Translations under genes and position numbers: made by a program | Notes under the pieces: generated by a model | Database searches by the model: none | Told to the model about the DNA's origin: nothing | Seen by the model: the letters and a program-made list of their open reading frames with translations, nothing else | NCBI RefSeq assembly: GCF_000317245.1 | Contig: NZ_AJLJ01000271.1 | Span: forward strand, 31,538 to 95,537 | DNA length: 64,000 bases | Direction of reading: 5' to 3' | Origin: Fischerella muscicola SAG 1427-1 = PCC 73103 | GTDB taxonomy: Bacteria; Cyanobacteriota; Cyanobacteriia; Cyanobacteriales; Nostocaceae | In this document: positions 52,120 to 58,717 of the stretch, in pieces | Numbering within the stretch: the stretch's first letter is position 1 | Layout of the letters: every line of letters begins with the position of its first letter

Positions 52120-53121
52120 ATGTCATCAAAACTTGTCTCAGTAATCATTCCTTGCTTTAATGCAGAAAGGTGGTTGAAGGAAGCAATTGATAGCTGCTTA
52201 CAACAAACTTATACCAATATCGAAATTCTGGTGATTGATGATGGTTCAAGTGATAATTCCTTAGAAATTATCAAAACTTATGGCAATAAAGTTATCTGGA
52301 AAAGCTTACCCCACCAAGGCGGAAACCATGTCAGAAATTATGGCTTTCGTTTATCAAAAGGAGAGTATATTCAGTATCTAGATGCAGACGACTACCTATT
52401 ACCTGAAAAAATTGCCAGACAAGTAAATTTTTTAGAGAAAACAGGAGCCGATGTTGTTTATGGTGATTGGAGATATAAACATCATTATTCAGATGGAACA
52501 AGTTTTTTAGCGCCTATACAAATAGCCAAAACACAAACTGACATCCTTGAATCTTTACTAGCAAATTGGTGGACTGCTGTCGCCTCATTACTTTACAGAA
52601 GAAGCGCAGTCGAAAATAGCAGTGGATGGGATGAAAACTTGTTAGCTGCACAAGATCGAGATTTTTTCTTATCAGTAGTTATGAATGGTGCAAAAGTAGT
52701 ATATCAGCCAGGTTGCTATGCAGTTTATAGAAGATACGGCAATGTGACAGTTTCTACTTATAGTAAATCTCGTTGGATCGAATGCCAAAATTTAGTACTA
52801 CAGAAAGCACAAAATAGGCTAGCGCAATCAAAAAAATTGACACTAAAATATCGTTATGCCTTAGCTTTATCTTATTTTGAATTAGCACGAGAATCATTGA
52901 AAGTTGACTATTCAATTTACCCGCTATTTTTGGAAAAAACTTTAATTTTATCTCCCGATTTTAAGCATAAAAGTAAACACATAACATATAACTTAATTCA
53001 AAATATTTTGGGATTTAGACACACAGAAAGAATCTTCTTGTTACTGTCGTCTATCAAAAAACTCATCAAGCCACTTCATCAATTTTTGATTAACACAAAA
53101 GAAAAATTGAGTGTAATATAA
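52120..53121 (+). CDS. Family 2 glycosyltransferase
   Basis: 333 residues, GT-A fold. LVSVIIPCFNAERWLKEAIDSCLQQTYTNIEILVIDDGSSDNS is the textbook N-terminus; the DxD region is YIQYLDADDYLLPEKI, and the acceptor acidic motif is WDENLLAAQDRDFFLSV. The C-terminal 100 residues are helical and less conserved. Likely acts in the same surface-glycan pathway as the genes before it, although the 440-base gap implies its own promoter. ATG at 52120. Confidence 0.93.
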   Translation: MSSKLVSVIIPCFNAERWLKEAIDSCLQQTYTNIEILVIDDGSSDNSLEIIKTYGNKVIWKSLPHQGGNHVRNYGFRLSKGEYIQYLDADDYLLPEKIARQVNFLEKTGADVVYGDWRYKHHYSDGTSFLAPIQIAKTQTDILESLLANWWTAVASLLYRRSAVENSSGWDENLLAAQDRDFFLSVVMNGAKVVYQPGCYAVYRRYGNVTVSTYSKSRWIECQNLVLQKAQNRLAQSKKLTLKYRYALALSYFELARESLKVDYSIYPLFLEKTLILSPDFKHKSKHITYNLIQNILGFRHTERIFLLLSSIKKLIKPLHQFLINTKEKLSVI

Positions 53122-53225
53122 TAAATAAGTGGATCAGCACAAATAAAGTTAACTCGTAAAGATCGTCATTGGTCATTAATTTATAATGGCTGACTGTCGT
53201 TCTATTCTCGCATCTAGGAATACAG

Positions 53226-53399
53226 ATGAATAGTTCAAAAATTGTCGCAATTATTACAGGTGTTTTCTCCATTATTTTAGCGATCGCCTACCTCCTCCTC
53301 GTACAAATTATTGACTTTCGCGGCGAAATGAAACCTGCTCCCATCAGTGAAGCAGAACAACCAGTATCGATAGCTACTCCCTTTTACACAAACAGTTGA
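53226..53399 (+). CDS. Small single-helix membrane protein
   Basis: 57 residues, read directly: MNSSKIVAIITGVFSIILAI then AYLLLVQIIDFRGEMKPAPI, a hydrophilic stretch SEAEQPVSIATPF and YTNS, stop TGA at 53397-53399. One membrane helix near the N-terminus with a conserved-looking LVQ-IDFRGEM junction. I recall similar short proteins in other cyanobacteria next to xse genes, but I cannot name a family. A HIP1-like GCGATCGC lies inside the coding sequence. It ends 27 bases before the end of the convergent xseB gene. Confidence 0.65.
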   Translation: MNSSKIVAIITGVFSIILAIAYLLLVQIIDFRGEMKPAPISEAEQPVSIATPFYTNS

Positions 53400-53426
53400 T
53401 TGAAAACAAGTCACTGCGATCGCTAA

Positions 53427-53666
53427 CTATTCACCATCCAAAGTTTCAATCAACAAATCTACTTGTTGTTGTCGCTGTTGTAAAAAACTTTCGCACTCAC
53501 CTAAATACTCAACAGCCTTAGCAAACTTCTCAAACACATCAGCTAAATCCAACTCACCCGCCTCAATCCGAGCGATAATACCCTCAATTTCAGCAACCTT
53601 CGCCTCATAATTCCAAACTTCTATTTCTACAGACTTAGAATTAGAAGAATTACTGCGCTTAACCAT
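53427..53666 (-). CDS. xseB: Exodeoxyribonuclease VII small subunit
   Basis: 79 residues. The conserved core is WNYEAKVAEIEGIIARIEAGELDLADVFEKFAKAVEYLGECESFLQQRQQQVDLLIE, two helices that bind the large subunit XseA. Exonuclease VII degrades single-stranded DNA to oligonucleotides during repair. The gene follows xseA after 39 bases on the same strand. That spacer contains a dispersed repeat (CTCTGCGCCTCTGCGG) whose complement gives GCGGAG about six bases before the ATG, so the repeat seems to provide the ribosome-binding site. Confidence 0.95.
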   Translation of the reverse strand: MVKRSNSSNSKSVEIEVWNYEAKVAEIEGIIARIEAGELDLADVFEKFAKAVEYLGECESFLQQRQQQVDLLIETLDGE

Positions 53667-53705
53667 GCAAATCTCCGCGTCCTCTGCGCCTCTGCGGTTT
53701 AAATT
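53667..53705 (-). repeat. CTCTGCG repeat supplying the xseB ribosome-binding site
   Basis: CCGCGTCCTCTGCGCCTCTGCGG on the plus strand, in the xseA-xseB spacer. Read on the transcribed strand it ends in CGCGGAGATTTGC followed by the xseB ATG; GGAG is the only Shine-Dalgarno-like sequence there. The same repeat occurs at 14148-14165 and, in coding sequence, at 18293-18315. Confidence 0.7.
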
Positions 53706-54938
53706 TTACTCTTTTTTATCTGTAACCCTGACTTTAACCTCACCCCGTCCCAACTGTATCACCAACTCCTGCCCCATAGCTAACTCAGTCGCATTGCGAA
53801 CAATCATCCCATTCTCTTGTCTCACCACCGCATAACCACGCTGTAGTACAGCTTTCGGGTCAAGAGTTGTCAGCTTCTGTCGTAACATCTCCAAATGTTG
53901 AGTTGCTTGTTGTAGTTTACCAGATGTGATTTGCACTAATTTCTGACGTTGCCAAACCAGCATCCGCATCTGTTGCTGTACTTGCTTATCCAAGCGCAAA
54001 CGCCGCAAATTTTCCCGCAATCCTTGCAGTTGATTTTCAGCTATTGTTAACTTCCCCTGCACAACCTGCTGTAAACTTGCAACTCGCTGTTGATGCTGAT
54101 TATATAGATCGGCTAGGGCAGGAACAACTCGTTCAGCTGCCGCAGTTGGAGTATGCACATTCTCATCCGCAACTAAATCCACCAAAGACTCATCCCTTTG
54201 ATGTCCAATCCCAGTAATGACAGGGATAGCACAATTAGCGACTGCTCGCACCACCCGCTCATCATTAAAACAAGCCAATTCCTCAACAGCACCTCCTCCC
54301 CGTGATAAAATTAATACTTCAGCCCGTCCATCACGTTCCACCCGTTCAATTGCCTTGACAATAGACTCTGGTGCTTGCTCACCCTGGACTGTGGCAGGAG
54401 AAAATAAAACATGTAAACCTGGGTATCTGTGTCTCAAAGTCTTTTGGATATCACCCCAAGCAGCAGCAGTAGGTGAAGTGACAACAGCAATCGTTTGAGG
54501 ATGAAGTGGAAGCGCGCGTTTCCTTTGTGGATCGAACAATCCTTCTGCTTCTAAGCGGTTTCGCAGTTGTTGATAACGCAACGCCTGCAAACCCACACCA
54601 GCCGGTAAAGCTTGCCAAACAGAAAGCTGATATTCTCCGCGTGCCGGGTATAGTCGTATACTCCCCAAAATAATTAACTGCTCACCCACAGTCGGTCTTT
54701 GCATCAGTTTCGGCAATTGTCCATTCCACACCACACATTTAATTGCTGCTCCATGATCGGGATCTTGCAGTGTAAAAAATAAACCACTACGATGATTGTT
54801 AGTACTAGAAACTTCTCCAATTACCCAAACTTGCCGTAATTGCTCATCTTGTTCTAGTAGCAAGCGAATATAATCAGTCAAACCAGCAACGGTAACAGCT
54901 GTATCAGGAGTCACAAACTCAGTAAAATCAGCACTCAT
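53706..54938 (-). CDS. xseA: Exodeoxyribonuclease VII large subunit
   Basis: 410 residues. The N-terminal OB fold (RQVWVIGEVSSTNNHRSGLFFTLQDPDHGAAIKCVVW) is followed by the catalytic domain: AVVTSPTAAAWGDIQKTLRHRYPG, ILSRGGGAVEELACFNDERVVRAV, and TGIGHQRDESLVDLVADENVHTPTAAAERVVP. A coiled-coil arm (270-370) and the C-terminal segment DPKAVLQRGYAVVR complete the family. It forms exonuclease VII with XseB. The ATG is preceded within two bases by a TTATCCAAAATCCAAAAT repeat, and no Shine-Dalgarno is visible. Confidence 0.96.
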   Translation of the reverse strand: MSADFTEFVTPDTAVTVAGLTDYIRLLLEQDEQLRQVWVIGEVSSTNNHRSGLFFTLQDPDHGAAIKCVVWNGQLPKLMQRPTVGEQLIILGSIRLYPARGEYQLSVWQALPAGVGLQALRYQQLRNRLEAEGLFDPQRKRALPLHPQTIAVVTSPTAAAWGDIQKTLRHRYPGLHVLFSPATVQGEQAPESIVKAIERVERDGRAEVLILSRGGGAVEELACFNDERVVRAVANCAIPVITGIGHQRDESLVDLVADENVHTPTAAAERVVPALADLYNQHQQRVASLQQVVQGKLTIAENQLQGLRENLRRLRLDKQVQQQMRMLVWQRQKLVQITSGKLQQATQHLEMLRQKLTTLDPKAVLQRGYAVVRQENGMIVRNATELAMGQELVIQLGRGEVKVRVTDKKE

Positions 54939-54940
54939 TC

Positions 54941-54957
54941 GATTTTGGATTTTGGAT
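54941..54957. repeat. ATCCAAAATCCAAAAT repeat abutting the xseA start
   Basis: GATTTTGGATTTTGGAT, in the xseA 5' leader, two bases from the start codon. Further copies of the family occur at 13752, 21943, 38258, 45007 and, within murD, at 61460. Confidence 0.75.
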
Positions 54958-55135
54958 AATTTATTTTTTGGTGTTTCCTAAATACCTAAACGATAATCAA
55001 CAAATGTCTTGTAAATAAACGTAAAAATATGCTTATAGTAGCGCTTGACCAGGCACATAGCTAATACATACTGCATAATAACCAAGATAGAGTAGTTCGC
55101 ACTATGTAGCGACTAGCCACAAAAAAATGTCAAAA

Positions 55136-55151
55136 TAGTATATCTGTTCTA
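55136..55151. promoter_or_regulatory. Putative LexA-type operator upstream of recA
   Basis: TAGTATATCTGTTCTA, 50 bases before the recA ATG. It matches the cyanobacterial LexA-box form as I remember it (RGTACNNNDGTWCB) at all but one fixed position (T for C). Binding is not shown by the sequence alone. Confidence 0.45.
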
Positions 55152-55200
55152 TAAATCTTCCCAAGCAACACTCCCTAAATCCATATATATAGAGGTAGGA

Positions 55201-56280
55201 ATGGCTGTTAATACTGACAATGCTGGCAAGCAAAAAGCGCTCAACATGGTACTCAACCAGATTGAGCGTACTTTTGGTAAAGGAACAATCATGCGCTTGG
55301 GCGACGCCACCCGGATGCGGGTAGAAACCATCTCTAGTGGGGCGCTGACTTTAGATTTGGCATTAGGCGGCGGTTTACCCAAAGGTCGAGTGATTGAAAT
55401 ATATGGGCCAGAAAGTTCTGGTAAAACCACATTAGCACTACACGCCGTTGCAGAAGTGCAAAAAAATGGTGGGATTGCTGCTTATGTTGATGCTGAACAC
55501 GCCCTAGATCCTACCTACGCCGCAGCTTTAGGTGTAGATACAGAAAACTTATTGGTTTCCCAACCAGATACAGGAGAATCAGCATTAGAAATTGTTGATC
55601 AACTCGTTCGTTCAGCAGCAGTAGATATAGTCGTCATTGACTCAGTAGCAGCCCTAGTTCCCCGTGCAGAAATCGAAGGCGATATGGGCGATGCTCACGT
55701 TGGTCTTCAGGCAAGATTGATGAGCCAAGCGCTCCGTAAAATTACTGGTAATATTGGTAAATCTGGCTGCACAGTTATTTTCCTCAACCAGTTACGACAA
55801 AAAATTGGTATCAGCTACGGAAACCCGGAAACTACAACTGGTGGTAATGCACTTAAATACTATGCTTCGGTACGCTTAGATATCCGCCGGATTCAAACCT
55901 TGAAAAAAGGAACCGAGGAATTTGGTAATCGTGTCAAAGTCAAGGTTGCTAAAAATAAAGTCGCGCCACCTTTTAGAATTGCAGAATTTGACATCATTTT
56001 TGGTAGAGGTATTTCTACCTTGGGTTGTCTTGTGGATTTGGCAGAAGAAACTGGTGTAATTAACCGTAAGGGAGCATGGTATAGCTACAATGGCGACAAT
56101 ATTTCCCAAGGTCGAGATAACGCCATTAAGTACTTAGAGGAAAAAACAGAATTTGCTGAACAAATTAAGCAGCTAGTACGCGAAAAATTAGAAAAAGGAG
56201 CTGTTGTTTCCGCTAACTCTGTCAGCAAAACAAACGAGGATGAAGACGAAGATATGGATGATGCTTCTGAAGAGGAATAG
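55201..56280 (+). CDS. recA: Recombinase RecA
   Basis: 359 residues. Walker A GPESSGKTT at 69-77; YVDAEHALDPTYAAALGVD, the MAW-like region, DNA-binding loops RAEIEGDMGDAHVGLQARLMSQALRK and FLNQLRQKIGISYGNPETTTGGNALKYYASVRLD are all canonical. It forms filaments on single-stranded DNA for strand exchange. The C-terminal tail is very acidic (NEDEDEDMDDASEEE), as is usual. ATG at 55201, preceded by GGTAG; a candidate LexA operator is 50 bases upstream. The next gene, tsaB, starts about 100 bases after the stop. Confidence 0.99.
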   Translation: MAVNTDNAGKQKALNMVLNQIERTFGKGTIMRLGDATRMRVETISSGALTLDLALGGGLPKGRVIEIYGPESSGKTTLALHAVAEVQKNGGIAAYVDAEHALDPTYAAALGVDTENLLVSQPDTGESALEIVDQLVRSAAVDIVVIDSVAALVPRAEIEGDMGDAHVGLQARLMSQALRKITGNIGKSGCTVIFLNQLRQKIGISYGNPETTTGGNALKYYASVRLDIRRIQTLKKGTEEFGNRVKVKVAKNKVAPPFRIAEFDIIFGRGISTLGCLVDLAEETGVINRKGAWYSYNGDNISQGRDNAIKYLEEKTEFAEQIKQLVREKLEKGAVVSANSVSKTNEDEDEDMDDASEEE

Positions 56281-56385
56281 TATCTGTTGTTTATTGACTA
56301 GTTAGTGCTTAGTGGTTAGTCGTAGAGATGTGCTGTGGTACGTCTCTACGCTTAACGCCTGGTAAAATAAATCAAGTTATTTGCT

Positions 56386-57030
56386 TTGTCTACTGAATTG
56401 GAACATCTCGACCCCAAACGATACGGATTAGCGTTGCACACTACAACCCCTGAATTGGGTTTGGCAATTAGTAACTTTGCTGGAGATGCACGTTCTGCTG
56501 TTTGGAATTTGGAACGTGAATTATCCAGTTTTATGCATCAATACTTAATAGAATTTATTAAACCCCAAACTTGGGTAGACTTGGCCTTTATTGCTGTAGC
56601 TAAAGGGCCAGGTGGTTTTACTGGCACTCGAATTGGGGTGGTTGCTGCTAGGACTTTGGGACAACAGTTAGATATTCCTGTATTTGCTATCTCCACATTG
56701 GCAGCAGTAGCTTTGTCACAAGCAAACAAAAGTGTCATTGCTGTACAAATGCCGGCACAAAGGGGTCAAATTTTTGGTGCTATCTATCAATCTACACCTG
56801 ATGGTTTGGGACTCCAAGCCTTATTACCAGATACCGTATTTACCCCAGAAGCATGGCAGAAAAAGTTAGCAACCTGGAATAGTGATTATCAGCTAGTTGA
56901 AGCAAAATCAGAATTAGCTGCAACAGTGACAAGCATTTTGCAGCTAGCGTATCTGGAATGGCAAGCAGGAAAGCGTCTTCATTGGTCAGAAGCACTTCCA
57001 TTCTACGGACAGCATCCAGTCGAAGTGTAG
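56386..57030 (+). CDS. tsaB: tRNA threonylcarbamoyladenosine biosynthesis protein TsaB
   Basis: 214 residues from TTG 56386, the only sensible start in frame. TsaB is the non-catalytic partner of TsaD in making t6A at position 37 of ANN-decoding tRNAs. The ASKHA-type N-terminus YGLALHTTTPELGLAISNFAGDARSAVWNLERELSSFMHQYLIEFI and the segment FIAVAKGPGGFTGTRIGVVAARTLGQQLDIPVFAISTLAA are diagnostic. The C-terminal half (residues 120-214) is the more variable part of the family. Same strand as recA. Confidence 0.93.
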   Translation: MSTELEHLDPKRYGLALHTTTPELGLAISNFAGDARSAVWNLERELSSFMHQYLIEFIKPQTWVDLAFIAVAKGPGGFTGTRIGVVAARTLGQQLDIPVFAISTLAAVALSQANKSVIAVQMPAQRGQIFGAIYQSTPDGLGLQALLPDTVFTPEAWQKKLATWNSDYQLVEAKSELAATVTSILQLAYLEWQAGKRLHWSEALPFYGQHPVEV

Positions 57031-57188
57031 ATAAATATAATTATTTTGAGCGATCGCCCAGAAATATTCTCTAAACTGAGATCATCAGCAGTGCGAGCCG
57101 CAAAAGCAGATTTTTGACAGAGCAAGAAAAGATAAAAAGCTTCCCCTATTCTTCATTAAAACAGTGATGTTTAGGTGTATGGCTGAAA

Positions 57189-57635
57189 CTATCCCCTATT
57201 TTTGATCAGCATCACTTGCACAATTTGTGTGGCGATATCACTGGAGATGCCTAAAGCTTGGTATAAATCATTCAAAAAGTCTCGCTCTTCCTGAGAAACG
57301 ACCCCATCAGTTAATACTAGATCGGTGGCTACTGCAAAAGCCGCTTCCCGCAAATCATTTGGTAGAGAATCCTTAGCAGCATTAAATAAAAAATCAATAC
57401 CCTCGCCCTTTAAAACTCCCAGAAGTTTTTCAAACATTCTAATGATGACATCATGAGAACAACTTCTGAAAAGTCTCATGCGAGACAGTGTAGATGAAAT
57501 AGCACGCGCCTCCTCTTCAGAAAGATAACCGTCTGAGGCTGTTGCTGCCAGAGTAATGGCGGCAAATGCTTCTGCTGGAGTGAATACGTCTTGAACTTGG
57601 CTTTGTGTGCTGGACATTTTGTCGAATAAACCCAT
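57189..57635 (-). CDS. TerB-like tellurite resistance family protein
   Basis: 148 residues. All-helical pattern of the TerB domain: FTPAEAFAAITLAATASDGYLSEEEARAISSTLSRM, then REAAFAVATDLVLTDGVVSQEERDFLNDLYQALGISSDIATQIVQVMLIKNRG. The acidic DG-x-x-x-x-EE and DGVVSQEE loops match the TerB metal-binding sites. Cellular role unknown; such proteins are common in cyanobacteria without a tellurite operon, and none of the other ter genes is near. The ATG at 57633-57635 is preceded by GGAGCAAACTACA on the minus strand, a good RBS. Confidence 0.9.
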   Translation of the reverse strand: MGLFDKMSSTQSQVQDVFTPAEAFAAITLAATASDGYLSEEEARAISSTLSRMRLFRSCSHDVIIRMFEKLLGVLKGEGIDFLFNAAKDSLPNDLREAAFAVATDLVLTDGVVSQEERDFLNDLYQALGISSDIATQIVQVMLIKNRG

Positions 57636-57810
57636 TGTAGTTTGCTCCTTTGCTCTGGTCTCAGTTTCTGTGTAATTACCGAGTATTTTTTACGTTTTAG
57701 GTAATTAATGAAACTTCGTGAGACTCTTGACCTTAGTGTTCCCAGGATTTTTGTCTAGTGAACACAGCACTCAATGGTTTTCGACAACAAGTTATCTTTT
57801 TAGCTTGCAA

Positions 57811-57972
57811 TTAGCGAAACTGCCTGGGAGATATTTGGCGATCGCCTGTTTTTTCTATTGTTTCAATGACTGCCAAACCAATACCAGAACCTGCAATCAG
57901 CAGACCTACCGATATCAAAAAGGCATTTACAAGCATGTGGAGGGCTTCATCAAAGAAAATGTAGGTGGTCAT
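57811..57972 (-). CDS. Small membrane protein (53 residues)
   Basis: Read directly on the minus strand from ATG 57970-57972 to TAA 57811-57813: MTTYIFFDEALHMLVNAFLI followed by SVGLLIAGSGIGLAVIETIE and KTGDRQISPRQFR. One strongly hydrophobic helix (residues 14-35) with a charged C-terminus. AAAGAGAGCAAAGCT before the ATG contains a plausible Shine-Dalgarno (AGAGAG). It starts a plausible protein in an otherwise empty region; no family recognised. A plus-strand frame over the same bases is less protein-like. Confidence 0.5.
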   Translation of the reverse strand: MTTYIFFDEALHMLVNAFLISVGLLIAGSGIGLAVIETIEKTGDRQISPRQFR

Positions 57973-58526
57973 AGCTTTGCTCTCTTTAACTCTGTTGTGC
58001 TAGTACTATTTGTTTCTTCACATCTTGACGGCTGATTTTCGCTTTTTGATTTACCAGCATTTGCATCTTAACAAAACTTTAGGTCTTTAGCGAGATGCCA
58101 AGCTATTTTTCTTTTGAAAGATTTGAATAAATTTAGCTAATCTTTTTGTTAAGCTACATCCTTACCAGTCAGTAAATGTAAAAAATACACCTTTCCTTTT
58201 TACGTAACACATTCTTGTGATTGCTTAGTGTTTTAAATCACCCGGCAAAATGGCTGAAATGATGAGCTTGGTTGCTAAGATTAAGAATCGCAAAGTTCAG
58301 ATATCTGACTTCTTAAAGAAGTCGGATATCTTGTCTCTACAGCTAGTAAATAAGTGATATTAACAACTGTAATTGTGATTTGGAGTCTTTTATAAGACAT
58401 AATAAAGATTAAAATTTTGATATTCGATGATTCTTTCAGTTAGAACTAGCATATATTTTTTACTTTTTTAATATATAAAAACTACAAATATCTTTGTTAG
58501 TACTGAAATTCTCTATAAAAACTCAT
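57973..58526. other. AT-rich gap with one hairpin
   Basis: About 550 bases with no clear gene, except the hairpin at 58299-58331. It would contain the promoter of the 53-residue protein on one side and that of the 36-residue ORF on the other. Confidence 0.45.
58299..58331. repeat. GACTTCTT-AAGAAGTC hairpin, second copy
   Basis: AGATATCTGACTTC, five bases, GAAGTCGGATATCT: 14 pairs with one mismatch. Same core as the palindrome at 11573-11605, with different outer arms (ATATC here, ATCCC there). No gene directly beside it. Confidence 0.7.
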
Positions 58527-58637
58527 ATGGCTACTTACATGGAGAATTGGTATCAGGCAAATGCGTTACAAGCTTCTGGTATAGTTTACTACTGTGGCGT
58601 CACAGTGCCTCGTTGTGAATCTCTTTACTATAAGTAA
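58527..58637 (+). CDS. Candidate microprotein (36 residues)
   Basis: Read directly from ATG 58527 to TAA 58635-58637: MATYMENWYQANALQASGIV then YYCGVTVPRCESLYYK. Two Cys nine residues apart (23 and 30 area) and an aromatic-rich composition. It lies in a gap before glyS, with no strong RBS. Composition looks like protein rather than random frame, but the length makes this uncertain. Confidence 0.35.
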   Translation: MATYMENWYQANALQASGIVYYCGVTVPRCESLYYK

Positions 58638-58717
58638 GAAGAGCGTCAAACTAGTAAGCTAGCTTTGTCTACTGAACTAGACTTAATTTGTATATCGATT
58701 TGTGTAGTACCGGATTT

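Noticed and set aside
57718..58035. 105-codon plus-strand frame
   Set aside because: Less protein-like than the minus-strand 53-residue frame with a plausible RBS over the same bases.
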